The notes below the pieces were generated by a model, which was not told the origin of the DNA, ran no database searches, and saw only the letters and a list, made by a program, of their open reading frames with translations. The translations under genes were made by a program, and so were the position numbers. A stretch of 64,000 bases of DNA from Jeotgalibacillus sp. R-1-5s-1 (GTDB lineage Bacteria > Bacillota > Bacilli > Bacillales > Jeotgalibacillaceae), in assembly GCF_004405105.1 (NCBI RefSeq), contig NZ_SORW01000021.1, positions 1-64,000 of the forward strand, in the 5' to 3' direction. Shown piece by piece: positions 16,841 through 26,189 of this stretch (its first letter is position 1; each line of letters starts with the position of its first letter).

Positions 16841-17124
16841 CCGTGCCGGGACATTCCTCATATATTCAATCAGATAGAAGAAAACCGGGCTGGGGGACAT
16901 CCTCCGCTTTCCATGGCCGGGCGGTGAACCCGTTATGCTTCGCACATCGGTTTCACCTGTCCCTTTCCGCCATAGGAGTCTACGGATGTCCCCCAGTCCT
17001 AATACATTGTTTATAATCTCTATGGTTTGAGCGATTCGTGTCTGAAGCCCTTAAAAATAGACAACGTTAAAGAGAGCACGAGCTATCCTTTTCCTCGGCC
17101 GCAAATAGGAATGTCCCGGCACGG
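16841..17124. repeat. Nested intergenic hairpin repeats (one copy inside another)
   Basis: The outer arms CCGTGCCGGGACATTCCT (16841-16858) and its exact complement (17107-17124) enclose a second full element at 16888-16996. That element has its own arms GGCTGGGGGACATCC and GGATGTCCCCCAGTCC and the conserved core (CATGGCCGGGCGGTGAACCC, GGTTTCACCTGTCCCTTTCC). The outer copy's core has decayed to fragments such as CTCGGCCGC. The element lies between the convergent genes ytmB and pckA. Confidence 0.88.
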
Positions 17125-17143
17125 TTTCGTAGAATAACAAGCA

Positions 17144-17177
17144 TTAAAAAAGAGCCCTGTTAAGGACTCTTTTTTTC
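17144..17177 (-). terminator. pckA terminator
   Basis: On the minus strand AAAGAGTCCTTAACAGGGCTCTTTTTT forms the stem with U run, 35 nt after the pckA stop. Confidence 0.85.
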
Positions 17178-17211
17178 TATGTGTACGTTCGTTGATTGAC
17201 CCCAATCAGTA

Positions 17212-18804
17212 TTATACAACAGGACCGCCAAGTTCAGCGATTTTTTCATCAACGGTTGTGAACTTTTTGAAGTTTTCCTTAAACTTCTCTGCAAGTTCCA
17301 TCGCTTTTGCTTCATAGGCTTCCTCGCTCGGCCATGCAAAACGTGGAACGAGTACATCATCCGGAACACCTGGAACGTGAAGAGGCGTCTCAAGACCAAA
17401 CAGTCCGCTTTTTGTTGTTTCAGCATTTCTCAGTTCACCGTGAAGTGCTGCACGGACCATGGCTCTTGTGTAAGCAAGCTTCATTCGAGAGCCGGTTCCG
17501 TATGCGCCGCCTGTCCAGCCGGTGTTAACAAGGAACACTTCAACGTCATGAGCTTCCATTTTTTTGCCGAGCATCTCAGCATAAACGGTTGGCTTCAATG
17601 GAAGAAATGGTGAGCCGAAGCAGGTTGAGAATGTGGCTTCCGGTTCAGTAATACCGCGCTCTGTTCCTGCAAGCTTGGATGTGTATCCGCTTAGGAAGTG
17701 GTACATCGCCTGTTCTTTCGTTAGCTTCGAAATCGGAGGCAGTACGCCAAACGCATCAGCTGTCAGGAAAATGATCGTATTTGGATGTCCCGCTCTGCTT
17801 GGGTCCACGATATTATCCATTGCCTGTAGCGGGTAAGCGGCACGCGTATTTTCAGTCAGTGATGAATCATCGTAATCAGGTTCTTTCGTATCAGGATCCA
17901 GCACAACGTTTTCAAGTACGGATCCGAAGCGGATCGCGTTATAAATCTGTGGCTCTTTTTCCTTTGAAAGCTGAATGCACTTTGCATAGCAGCCGCCTTC
18001 AATATTGAACACGCCGTTATCGGACCAGCCGTGCTCATCATCCCCGATTAAGCGGCGGTCAGCGTCAGCAGACAGCGTTGTTTTTCCTGTACCGGAAAGT
18101 CCGAAGAACAGAGCAACATCACCTTCAGCCCCAACGTTCGCTGAACAGTGCATCGGCATAATATCCTTCTGTGGAAGAAGGTAGTTCATAACAGAGAAGA
18201 TCGATTTCTTCATTTCTCCCGCGTATTCTGTCCCGCCGATCAGGATCGTACGCTGTTCGAATGAAACAACGATAAATGTTTCTGAACGCGTGCCGTCTTT
18301 AGCTGGATCAGCTTTTAACGAAGGAGCGGACAAAATGGTAAATGGTGACTCTGTCGGGCTGCTCCAGTTCTCGTCTTTTTTCGGGCGGATGAAGAGCTGG
18401 TGGGCAAACAGGTTATGCCACGCGCGCTCATTTACTACTCGAATTGGCAATCTTGAATCAAGGTCAGCTCCTGCAAACCCTTCGAACACGAATAGCTCTT
18501 CCTTTTCAGACAGATGAGCAAGGACTTTTTCATATAAACGCTCGAACGATTCCTGTGAAATCGGCTGGTTCACATTGCCCCAGTCAATCTGGTCACGTAC
18601 TGACGGCTCATCCACGATAAATTTATCTTTAGGTGAGCGGCCGGTATATGTACCTGTCTCGGCACGGACTGCTCCGGTAGAAGTTAATGTTCCTTCTTCA
18701 CGCATGAGTACTTTTTCAGTCAGCTGAGGAACAGATAAGTTTTTATACACATTGTCTTTCATAAGTAGTTCCTGAAGGTCTGATGAATTCCGGATTGTTG
18801 TCAT
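17212..18804 (-). CDS. pckA: Phosphoenolpyruvate carboxykinase (ATP)
   Basis: 530 aa, full length. It converts oxaloacetate and ATP to PEP, the entry step of gluconeogenesis. The kinase-1a P-loop [13 protein letters not shown] (about residues 235-250), the second metal site [10 protein letters not shown] and the adenine region [17 protein letters not shown] are intact. Divergent from metK. A CcpN-like operator sits on its -10 region, which fits repression during glycolysis as known in B. subtilis. Confidence 0.97.
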   Translation of the reverse strand: MTTIRNSSDLQELLMKDNVYKNLSVPQLTEKVLMREEGTLTSTGAVRAETGTYTGRSPKDKFIVDEPSVRDQIDWGNVNQPISQESFERLYEKVLAHLSEKEELFVFEGFAGADLDSRLPIRVVNERAWHNLFAHQLFIRPKKDENWSSPTESPFTILSAPSLKADPAKDGTRSETFIVVSFEQRTILIGGTEYAGEMKKSIFSVMNYLLPQKDIMPMHCSANVGAEGDVALFFGLSGTGKTTLSADADRRLIGDDEHGWSDNGVFNIEGGCYAKCIQLSKEKEPQIYNAIRFGSVLENVVLDPDTKEPDYDDSSLTENTRAAYPLQAMDNIVDPSRAGHPNTIIFLTADAFGVLPPISKLTKEQAMYHFLSGYTSKLAGTERGITEPEATFSTCFGSPFLPLKPTVYAEMLGKKMEAHDVEVFLVNTGWTGGAYGTGSRMKLAYTRAMVRAALHGELRNAETTKSGLFGLETPLHVPGVPDDVLVPRFAWPSEEAYEAKAMELAEKFKENFKKFTTVDEKIAELGGPVV

Positions 18805-18851
18805 TGCATTCCCACCCTTTTTTAAAAATGGTTATCCCTTTGTTCGAAATT

Positions 18852-18883
18852 AGTATAACACATTTGATTAAATAGTCTATACT
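18852..18883 (-). promoter_or_regulatory. Extended -10 promoter with CcpN-like inverted repeat, pckA
   Basis: Minus-strand TGTGTTATACT (18852-18862) is both an extended -10 (TGnTATACT) and a full match to the CcpN consensus TRTGHYATAYW. An oppositely oriented partner, TAGTCTATACT (plus strand 18873-18883), matches 9 of 11. The two form the inverted repeat ATTAGTATA...TATACTAAT. The consensus is from memory of B. subtilis work. Confidence 0.58.
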
Positions 18884-19065
18884 AATTAATCGAATTTACA
18901 GGATTGTCACAGAAATATTCCTATTCCTTAAATAAAATACTTCACCTATCAAACATAACATTTTCCAGCCCTGAATTGAAAGCCCTTACATTATAATGAA
19001 ATAAAGAAGAAATCTGTTCGTATTTTCTGACATTTATCGTGACTCTGTTTCTGAAAAAGTAAGTG

Positions 19066-19094
19066 TTGACATCACCCGGCTGTTTCCGTATGAT
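19066..19094 (+). promoter_or_regulatory. Sigma-A promoter for the metK leader
   Basis: TTGACA, 17-nt spacer, TATGAT. This is near consensus and lies 17 nt before the riboswitch P1 stem. Confidence 0.85.
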
Positions 19095-19110
19095 TGTTCT
19101 TTGAACGGAT

Positions 19111-19257
19111 ACTCTTATCCCGAGCTGGTGGAGGGACAGGCCCTATGAAACCCAGCAACCTGCTCTGCAAAAAAGCGAACAGCTTTTGCGGTAAAACCAT
19201 CACTTGAGCGAAGGTGCTAACCTGTAGCAAGACGAACTTGTCTTGAACGATAAGAGT
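19111..19257 (+). ncRNA. SAM-I (S-box) riboswitch
   Basis: P1 pairs ACTCTTATC with GATAAGAGT. Inside lie the conserved GAGCTGGTGGAGGGAC, the CCCAGCAACC segment and GAAGGTGCTAACCTG. Followed by an intrinsic terminator before metK. SAM binding stabilises the aptamer and favours termination, so metK is expressed when SAM is low. Confidence 0.96.
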
Positions 19258-19277
19258 GAAAGGCGATCTGACGAATG

Positions 19278-19315
19278 AACCTTTCCTCACAAACATGGGG
19301 AGAGGTTTCTTTTAT
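19278..19315 (+). terminator. Riboswitch-controlled terminator of metK
   Basis: AACCTTTCCTC pairs imperfectly with GGGGAGAGGTTT, then a T-rich stretch. It forms the expression platform between aptamer and metK. Confidence 0.82.
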
Positions 19316-19412
19316 TTTGGCCGATACTTGGAAGATCATAAAAGGTTAACGTTCGATCTCTAAGGGTAATGAGTACCGTCGACTATATACGCTTCACAAG
19401 GAGGAGACTTTC

Positions 19413-20612
19413 ATGTCAACAAAACGTCATCTTTTTACATCCGAGTCCGTAACGGAGGGACATCCGGATAAAATTTGTGACCAGATTTCTGATTCAATTC
19501 TTGATGCCATTTTAAAGGATGATCCGAATGCCCGCGTGGCTTGTGAAACATCTGTAACGACGGGTCTTGTACTCGTAGCCGGAGAAATTTCAACATCTAC
19601 TTATGTTGATATCCCGAAAATCGTGCGCGAAACGATTCGTGAAATCGGCTATACACGTGCAAAATACGGCTTTGACGCTGAAACATGTGCAGTGCTGACA
19701 TCAATCGATGAGCAGTCAGCTGACATTGCAGCAGGTGTTGACCGTGCCCTTGAAGATCGTGAAAGCAATATGACTGACGCTGAAATCGAATCAATCGGAG
19801 CGGGTGACCAGGGTCTGATGTTCGGCTTTGCCTGCAACGAAACAGAAGAGCTTATGCCTCTTCCGATTTCACTTGCTCATAAATTATCACGCCGCCTGAC
19901 AGAAGTGCGTAAAGAAGACATCCTTCCTTACCTTCGTCCGGATGGAAAAACACAGGTAACGGTTGAGTATGATGAAAATAACCAGCCTGTACGCATCGAT
20001 ACAATCGTTATTTCAACTCAGCACCACCCTGAAGTAAGCCTGGACCGTATCCAGCGCAACCTGAAGGAGCATGTCATCAAGCCGGTTGTTCCAGCTCATC
20101 TGATTGATGACAATACAAAGTATTTCATCAACCCTACTGGCCGCTTCGTAATCGGCGGACCTCAGGGAGATGCAGGTCTTACAGGACGTAAGATCATCGT
20201 TGACACATACGGTGGTTATGCACGTCACGGCGGTGGTGCATTCTCTGGTAAGGATGCAACAAAGGTTGACCGCTCAGGTGCTTATGCAGCCCGTTACGTA
20301 GCGAAAAACATCGTGGCAGCAGGCCTTGCTGACAAATGTGAAGTACAGCTTGCCTACGCAATCGGTGTAGCACAGCCAGTATCCATTTCAATCGACACAT
20401 TCGGAACAGGTACAGCTGATGAAGAAAAACTGATCGAAGTCGTGCGCAATAACTTCGACCTTCGCCCTGCCGGCATCATCAAAATGCTTGACCTGCGCCG
20501 TCCAATCTACAAGCAGACAGCAGCATACGGACACTTCGGCCGTAACGACCTTGACCTTCCATGGGAAAGAACAGACAAAGCTGACGTGCTAAAAGCAGAA
20601 GTAAACGCGTAA
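19413..20612 (+). CDS. metK: S-adenosylmethionine synthetase
   Basis: 399 aa. It makes SAM from methionine and ATP. Signature motifs: [12 protein letters not shown] (methionine/ATP site), [12 protein letters not shown] (methionine-binding) and [16 protein letters not shown] (P-loop-like). AAGGAGGAG lies 7 nt before ATG. Expression is controlled by the S-box leader. Single gene with a strong terminator. Confidence 0.98.
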   Translation: MSTKRHLFTSESVTEGHPDKICDQISDSILDAILKDDPNARVACETSVTTGLVLVAGEISTSTYVDIPKIVRETIREIGYTRAKYGFDAETCAVLTSIDEQSADIAAGVDRALEDRESNMTDAEIESIGAGDQGLMFGFACNETEELMPLPISLAHKLSRRLTEVRKEDILPYLRPDGKTQVTVEYDENNQPVRIDTIVISTQHHPEVSLDRIQRNLKEHVIKPVVPAHLIDDNTKYFINPTGRFVIGGPQGDAGLTGRKIIVDTYGGYARHGGGAFSGKDATKVDRSGAYAARYVAKNIVAAGLADKCEVQLAYAIGVAQPVSISIDTFGTGTADEEKLIEVVRNNFDLRPAGIIKMLDLRRPIYKQTAAYGHFGRNDLDLPWERTDKADVLKAEVNA

Positions 20613-20627
20613 TCAATCGTAAATAAT

Positions 20628-20665
20628 AAAACCGGAACCTGACTTGTGCAGGTTCCGTTTTTTTG
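20628..20665 (+). terminator. metK terminator
   Basis: CGGAACCT/AGGTTCCG stem followed by T7. Confidence 0.92.
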
Positions 20666-20757
20666 TCATGTTCCGATTGTAATTTGTATCGTTCTGCGGA
20701 CCGAATTGTACTGTTCTAACAAATAAATGTATTAAAAATTCCCGTTTTCATCTCAAA

Positions 20758-20869
20758 GGTCCGGGATCATCCGGAGACTCCTGTGGCGGAAAGGGACAGG
20801 TGAGACCAATTGTGCGAAGCGCAATGGGCTCACCGCCCGGCCACGGAAAGCGCAGGATGGTCCCGGACC
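20758..20869. repeat. Intergenic hairpin repeat, full copy
   Basis: Arms GGTCCGGGATCATCC and GGATGGTCCCGGACC pair almost fully. The core carries GAGACTCCTGTGGCGGAAAG, GGGACAGGTGAGACC, the small hairpin TTGTGCGAAGCGCAA and GCTCACCGCCCGGCCACGG. A T6 run follows the right arm, so on the plus strand it can also act as a terminator. Confidence 0.9.
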
Positions 20870-21014
20870 GGTTTTTTGTATACTTCCACAGTTCCTCTCA
20901 TGCAAACCACTCTCCGAATAAACGTTCGCGTTCCACATCCAACAATGATAAAATAAAACAATCCGCAACACTCCCCATACACATTCCCTCAAAAACAACT
21001 TAGGAGGAATTCCC

Positions 21015-23129
21015 TTGTACACAGTCATCCTTGCCGAAAAACCATCACAGGCTAAAAGCTACGCTGATGCATTTTCATCAGCCCAAAAAAGTAACGGCTA
21101 TTATGAAATCTCCGATCCGCTTTTCCCGGGTGGTGCCGCTATTACCTGGGGATTCGGTCATCTCGTATCACTGGAGGAACCTCATGCCTACAAAAAAGAA
21201 TGGAAACGCTGGCGGCTCGATTTACTTCCGATCATTCCGGATGAATTCAAATTTACAGTCCCGTACGCAAAACGGGCTCAATTTAACATCATTAAAGGAT
21301 TGTTAAGAAAAGCGAATCAGATCATCGTTGCAACAGACAGTGACCGTGAAGGGGAGAATATTGCCCGTTCCATTATTGAACAGGCCAACATGATGCATAA
21401 ACCGACGAAACGTTTATGGATTAATTCGCTTGAAAAAGATGTGATCCGTCGAGGATTTCAGGAGCTTCGGGATGGGGAGGATTATCTGCCTCTTTACGAT
21501 GAAGCGCAAACGAGACAGCTGAGTGACTGGCTTGTCGGGATGAATATGTCGAGGCTGTATACGCTGCTGCTTCAGGAAAAAGGAATTGATGGACCGTTCA
21601 GCGTTGGCCGCGTTCAGACACCGACGCTCTATATGATCTGGCAGCGGCAGCATGAGATCGAAAACTTTAAGCCTGAGCCGTTTTTCCAGTTGCTAGCTGA
21701 TCATCAGGCAAAAGACATCAACTTTCAGACGAAACATAAAGAATCGTTTAAAACGTCAGAAGAAGCCGCGCAGATTCTTCAAAAGCATTATATTGAAGAG
21801 GGGAAAACGCTTAACGGGACCGTTTCTAAAGCAGAAAAGAAGCAGAAGAAAATGCAGGCACCGAGTCTGCACAGTCTCTCTACGCTGCAGGCGAAGCTGA
21901 ACAGGAGATTTAAGTACAGTCCATCGAATGTATTAAAAACGGTCCAAGATCTGTATGAGAAAAAACTTGTGTCTTATCCAAGAACTGACTGTCCGTTTAT
22001 TACAAGAAATGAATTTAACTATTTAGCGGCACAGGTTGAAAAAATGAAAGAATCAGTTGGCGCTTCATTTGATGTAAAGCATCCACGTCCAAGACCAAAA
22101 TACGTTCAGGATCAGAAAGTTCAGGAGCACTATGCCATCATCCCGACGAGAAAGCTGCTGACTAAAGACCGTCTTGAGAAACTGAAGCCGATGGAGCGGA
22201 ATGTTTACGAAGAAATCGTTAACAGCACACTGGCAATGTTTCATGAAGATTATCACTATGAGGAAACCGTCATCGAGGTAGATATAAACGGGCTGCTGTT
22301 TACAGCAAAAGGAACAGTTGAAAAAATCCGCGGCTGGAAAGAGCTTTTTAATGAGACGAATAAAAAGGACGCGATACTTCCAAATGTAACGGTGGGGGAT
22401 ATGTTGCCAAGTAAGGTAAATGTGAAAGAGGACGTGACCAAGCCGCCAAAGCCCTATACAGAAGGTCAGCTGATCTTGATGATGAAGACAGCGGGTAAAC
22501 TGCTGGAAGACGAACAGGATCAGGCTGTATTAAAAGAAGTCGAAGGGATAGGAACAGAAGCGACTCGTGCGTCGATTATCGATACGCTGAAAAAACAAAA
22601 GTACATTACGATTACTAAAAACAACGTAAGTGTGACGGATAAGGGGGTCACACTTTGTAAAGTCATTGAAGGAACGCTTCTGAGCAGCCCGGAGATGACC
22701 GCAAAGTGGGAGGCTTACCTGAAGAAGATCGGCAGACGACAGGGGAATCAGGAGGCGTTCCTGAAAAATATAGGCTCATTTATTGAGCATATGATGCAGA
22801 CAGCGCCAGAGAAAATAGGCGCGATTCCAAAAGGTCAAGGCGGCACAGGGACGAAGAAAAGATCCTCATCTCTCGCTGACTGTCCATCGTGTAAAAAAGG
22901 TAAAATGGTGGATAAAGGCGGATTCTACGGCTGTAATGAATATAAAAACGGCTGCCGCCAGACGCTGCCGAAAATATTATTATCAAAAAAACTTTCAGAT
23001 GCCCAAATTAAAGCCCTCTGTGAAAAGGGACAGACTGCTCTATTAAAGGGCTTTAAAAGTAAAAATGGGAAAACATTCAGTGCAAGACTCGTGCTGAAGG
23101 ACGGGAAAATCGAGATGGAATTCAAATAA
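21015..23129 (+). CDS. topB: DNA topoisomerase III
   Basis: 704 aa type IA topoisomerase from a TTG start with TAGGAGG 8 nt upstream. Toprim acidic triad in TDSDREGENIA (about residues 107-117), active-site Tyr in VSYPRTDC (about 321), and a C-terminal four-cysteine zinc ribbon (CPSCKKGKMVDKGGFYGC...C). It passes DNA strands during replication and recombination. Its place here between metK and ytoA differs from B. subtilis. Followed by an unusually perfect hairpin. Confidence 0.95.
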   Translation: MYTVILAEKPSQAKSYADAFSSAQKSNGYYEISDPLFPGGAAITWGFGHLVSLEEPHAYKKEWKRWRLDLLPIIPDEFKFTVPYAKRAQFNIIKGLLRKANQIIVATDSDREGENIARSIIEQANMMHKPTKRLWINSLEKDVIRRGFQELRDGEDYLPLYDEAQTRQLSDWLVGMNMSRLYTLLLQEKGIDGPFSVGRVQTPTLYMIWQRQHEIENFKPEPFFQLLADHQAKDINFQTKHKESFKTSEEAAQILQKHYIEEGKTLNGTVSKAEKKQKKMQAPSLHSLSTLQAKLNRRFKYSPSNVLKTVQDLYEKKLVSYPRTDCPFITRNEFNYLAAQVEKMKESVGASFDVKHPRPRPKYVQDQKVQEHYAIIPTRKLLTKDRLEKLKPMERNVYEEIVNSTLAMFHEDYHYEETVIEVDINGLLFTAKGTVEKIRGWKELFNETNKKDAILPNVTVGDMLPSKVNVKEDVTKPPKPYTEGQLILMMKTAGKLLEDEQDQAVLKEVEGIGTEATRASIIDTLKKQKYITITKNNVSVTDKGVTLCKVIEGTLLSSPEMTAKWEAYLKKIGRRQGNQEAFLKNIGSFIEHMMQTAPEKIGAIPKGQGGTGTKKRSSSLADCPSCKKGKMVDKGGFYGCNEYKNGCRQTLPKILLSKKLSDAQIKALCEKGQTALLKGFKSKNGKTFSARLVLKDGKIEMEFK

Positions 23130-23150
23130 AAAAGAGCACATGTTGAACTG

Positions 23151-23197
23151 CCCCATAAAAGTTAGACACTAGTCTAACTTTTATGGGGTGTTTTTTT
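23151..23197 (+). terminator. Perfect 17-bp hairpin after topB (terminator; possible IS remnant)
   Basis: CCCCATAAAAGTTAGAC and GTCTAACTTTTATGGGG pair exactly around a 4-nt loop, with T7 after. Together with the preceding AACTG, the arm resembles terminal repeats of IS3/IS150-type insertion sequences, placed head to head. Confidence 0.85.
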
Positions 23198-23198
23198 A

Positions 23199-24710
23199 TT
23201 ATTCTACAGCCGGCTTAACCGGTTGTCTGACTTTCTTTTTCTCCAGTAATTTACGCACCTCATCCTTATGCTGCGTAGATACAAGAATATAAAGAAAGTC
23301 ACCTGCTTTGATTTCTGTTTCACCGTAAGGACTGATCAGCTGGTCGTTCCGGACGATGGCACTGATGGTGACCTGATGAGGGAAATTAAGGTCTTTCAGC
23401 TTTTTTCCTACTATTTCAATATCACGGTTTGTATGAAATTGAATCATTTCAGCGTTGGCTTTTCCGATTGAGATTAACTCCAGTGAGTGATGGGGCGTAT
23501 CTTTCTTAGGTCCCACCAGATCAAGCAGGGCAGCTACTTTTGAAATAGTTGAGCCCTGAATAAGTGTTGAAGTTAAAACAATGAAAAAGACGACATTGAA
23601 AAAGAGCTGACTGTTTGGTAATCCGGCCACAATCGGAAAAGTCGCCAATACAATCGGGACGGCTCCACGCAGTCCGGCCCAGGATATAAACAGCTTTTCC
23701 TTAAATTCGTACTTCATCCCGATCGTCGATAAAAATACAGCAACAGGACGTGCAATAAAAATAAGGATAACTGATAAGATAAGTCCGTTTACGATAATAT
23801 CGAAATTAAAAAGCTGACCGGGGAAGACGAGCAAGCCAAGGATGATAAACATCAGAATCTGTGCCATCCAGGCAAATCCTTCATTGAATTGAAAAATAGA
23901 GTAGCGATATGTCAATTCAGAGTTACCAATAATTAAAGCTGCTACATAAACGGCGAGAAATCCACTTCCGCCTATAATTGCTGTAACGCTGTAAGTGAGA
24001 AGAGCAAAAGAAACAGAAAAGATCGGATACAGTCCGCTTGACTCAAGCTTAATACGGTTGAGTGATTCTGATGCAACCTTCCCGAAGATTAATCCGAGTG
24101 CAAGCCCTGCTCCCATTTGCCAGAAGAAAGAAGGGACCATCCCGAGAATCGTTGCATCTTCCAAAGTCAGCAATTCGATAAAGGAAAGAGTAAGGAAGAT
24201 GGCCATGGGATCATTTGTCCCTGATTCAGCTTCAAGGGTTGCCCCCATTTTTGCTTTAATGTTTCGTTCTTTTAATACTGCGAAAACAGCCGCAGCATCA
24301 GTAGAACCAACAATCGCGCCAAAGAGCATTCCTTCAAGGAGCGTAATATCGAAAATCAAGTAAGCCGAATAGCCGACAATGCCGGAAGTCAACAGCACCC
24401 CAAGTGTTGCAAGGGAGAGTGAAGGTAAGGCAACAGCGCGGACAGTATTCCATTTTGTCTGAAGACCCCCTTCAAACAAAATGATGACGAGCGCGACAAT
24501 ACCGATTAACTGTGCGGCGCTGGCATTATCAAAATATACGATACCTAAACCGTCACTTCCGATAATCATCCCGATTACGATAAAGAGAACAAGGGATGGA
24601 AGTCCCCAGCGGTTAGAGAATTTAGCGACAAGAACGCCGGCAACAAGAAGTAGTCCGGCGAGTAACACAAATGAATCAGGCCCAAAAGATTCAATCAGCA
24701 TGAGGATCAC
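23199..24710 (-). CDS. K+/H+ antiporter, CPA1 family with C-terminal RCK_C domain
   Basis: 503 aa. About twelve membrane helices with the CPA core (GGLQTKWNTVR, AIVGSTDAAAVFAVLKE, ESGTNDPMA, the last with the ion-binding ND motif). The last ~80 residues form a TrkA_C/RCK_C regulatory domain (VGKKLKDLNFPHQVTISAI). Closest to NhaP2/CvrA antiporters, which export K+ for H+. The GTG start follows the ytoA stop by 3 nt; an ATG nine bases inside is also possible. Probably co-transcribed with ytoA. Confidence 0.88.
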   Translation of the reverse strand: MILMLIESFGPDSFVLLAGLLLVAGVLVAKFSNRWGLPSLVLFIVIGMIIGSDGLGIVYFDNASAAQLIGIVALVIILFEGGLQTKWNTVRAVALPSLSLATLGVLLTSGIVGYSAYLIFDITLLEGMLFGAIVGSTDAAAVFAVLKERNIKAKMGATLEAESGTNDPMAIFLTLSFIELLTLEDATILGMVPSFFWQMGAGLALGLIFGKVASESLNRIKLESSGLYPIFSVSFALLTYSVTAIIGGSGFLAVYVAALIIGNSELTYRYSIFQFNEGFAWMAQILMFIILGLLVFPGQLFNFDIIVNGLILSVILIFIARPVAVFLSTIGMKYEFKEKLFISWAGLRGAVPIVLATFPIVAGLPNSQLFFNVVFFIVLTSTLIQGSTISKVAALLDLVGPKKDTPHHSLELISIGKANAEMIQFHTNRDIEIVGKKLKDLNFPHQVTISAIVRNDQLISPYGETEIKAGDFLYILVSTQHKDEVRKLLEKKKVRQPVKPAVE

Positions 24711-24713
24711 TCA

Positions 24714-25250
24714 TTAACGATCATCTCCATTCTTATGATCAGCTTCCGACTTTTTATAAAGTTGGGCTTTTTCAGCATATTCTCTGCTGATCCGCTCCAT
24801 ATCAAGCCGGTCTTCATCGGTCACTTCCCGGATCACTTTTGCGGGTCTGCCAAAAGCCATCATGCCGGCAGGAATTTTTTTGCCTGGCGGTACGAGGCTG
24901 CCGGCACCTATAAAGGCTCCTTCTCCAATTTCCGCTCCATCAAGAATGACAGATGCCATCCCGATTAATGCTTTTTTTCTAATGACACAGCTGTGAAGTG
25001 TAACCTGGTGACCAACTGTTACGTCATCTTCAATGATCAGTGGACGATCCGGACTTTGATGGAGCACAGACAGATCCTGTATATTGACCCTTTCTCCGAT
25101 GATGGTTGGAGATACATCACCCCGGATGACACTGCCAGGCCAGACGCTTGAATGTGCCCCGATTGTCACATCTCCGGAAACCATTGCAGAGTCTGATATG
25201 TAGACGCTTTCGTGCAGCTTTGGGTGGTGGGTTTTATAAGGGATGATCAT
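24714..25250 (-). CDS. ytoA: Gamma-carbonic-anhydrase-like hexapeptide-repeat protein
   Basis: 178 aa left-handed beta-helix with isoleucine-patch hexapeptides (SDSAMVSGDVTIG, AEIGEGAFIGAGS). The three His ligands of gamma-carbonic anhydrases correspond to LHQS, VGHQVT and LHSC. Catalytic activity is unproven for this branch. In B. subtilis it follows ytpA/ytpB near metK; here it is divergent from ytpA. Confidence 0.93.
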   Translation of the reverse strand: MIIPYKTHHPKLHESVYISDSAMVSGDVTIGAHSSVWPGSVIRGDVSPTIIGERVNIQDLSVLHQSPDRPLIIEDDVTVGHQVTLHSCVIRKKALIGMASVILDGAEIGEGAFIGAGSLVPPGKKIPAGMMAFGRPAKVIREVTDEDRLDMERISREYAEKAQLYKKSEADHKNGDDR

Positions 25251-25370
25251 GTTATCGCTCCTTTAATCAGTCTTTATTATGTTATAGTTTAGTGTATCAC
25301 AGTCACGATTTAAAACTGAAAATATAGGCTTTTACGCAACAAACACAGTCAGAAAGAGAGGAATCCGGTC

Positions 25371-26174
25371 ATGTGGAAATGGGAAACGGAACATGCGGCT
25401 CATGGCGTGATCGTGATCATTCATGGAGAATTTGAACATCACGTACGTTACGGCTGGCTGATAGAAATGTGGAGGTCGAAAGGTTACCATGTCGTAATGG
25501 GAGATCTGCCGGGACAGGGAATGGTGAAGCGCACAGAAAGAGGTCACATTGATTCATTTAAAGAATATGAAGCTGCAGTTAATGAATGGATTGAAGCGGC
25601 TTATCTGTTTGATTTGCCTGTTTTTTTACTCGGTCACGGACTTGGCGGGTTAATCGCCGTCAGAATGCTTCAGAAGGTTAACAAGGAAATAGCAGGCCTG
25701 ATTCTGTCTAATCCGAGCTTTGCTTATAAATACACTCCATCTAAAACAACCCAGCTTTTATCAGGGAGCTTAAATAAACTGTCTCCGGAACATCGTTTTT
25801 CTTTCGGGTTTCCGATTACGGATGCTACACGAAATGAGGAAATTATTGAACTGGACATTGAAGATCCAATCTACATTTCAAGAGTGTCCGTCAGATGGTA
25901 TCGCGAAGTTCTTCAGGCGATGAAATATGTATCAGTTGACGGCAAGACATTCCCGGATATTCCGGTCCTGCTCATGCAGAGTGGAGACAACAGACTGGTG
26001 GATAGTGCGCCGGCAAGAAAGTGGCTCCTTCAGCTGCCGTTGACAGAGATGCAGGTAAAGGAATGGCCACAGTGCTACCATGAACTATTTAACGAACCTG
26101 AAAGAGAAGAAGTATTTTATTATGCGGAGTCGTTCGCACGTAACAGACTCCGGTCGATTGGCTATGATGTATAA
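25371..26174 (+). CDS. ytpA: Alpha/beta hydrolase, lysophospholipase-like
   Basis: 267 aa monoacylglycerol-lipase-type hydrolase. Nucleophile Ser is replaced or shifted: the elbow reads LLGHGLGGLIA, with His where GHSxGG is usual. Asp in LLMQSGDNRLVD and His in QCYHELFNEPER complete a triad-like set. In B. subtilis YtpA is tied to synthesis of the phospholipid antibiotic bacilysocin. GAGAGGAA lies before ATG. Six nucleotides before the ytpB leader, so it is an operon with ytpB. Confidence 0.87.
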   Translation: MWKWETEHAAHGVIVIIHGEFEHHVRYGWLIEMWRSKGYHVVMGDLPGQGMVKRTERGHIDSFKEYEAAVNEWIEAAYLFDLPVFLLGHGLGGLIAVRMLQKVNKEIAGLILSNPSFAYKYTPSKTTQLLSGSLNKLSPEHRFSFGFPITDATRNEEIIELDIEDPIYISRVSVRWYREVLQAMKYVSVDGKTFPDIPVLLMQSGDNRLVDSAPARKWLLQLPLTEMQVKEWPQCYHELFNEPEREEVFYYAESFARNRLRSIGYDV

Positions 26175-26189
26175 AAAGAGGTGATCAGG

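Noticed and set aside
20753-21028. 91-aa and 67-aa frames around the hairpin repeat at 20758
   Set aside because: Built from the repeat itself; similar frames recur at other repeat copies (e.g. 51870-52088).
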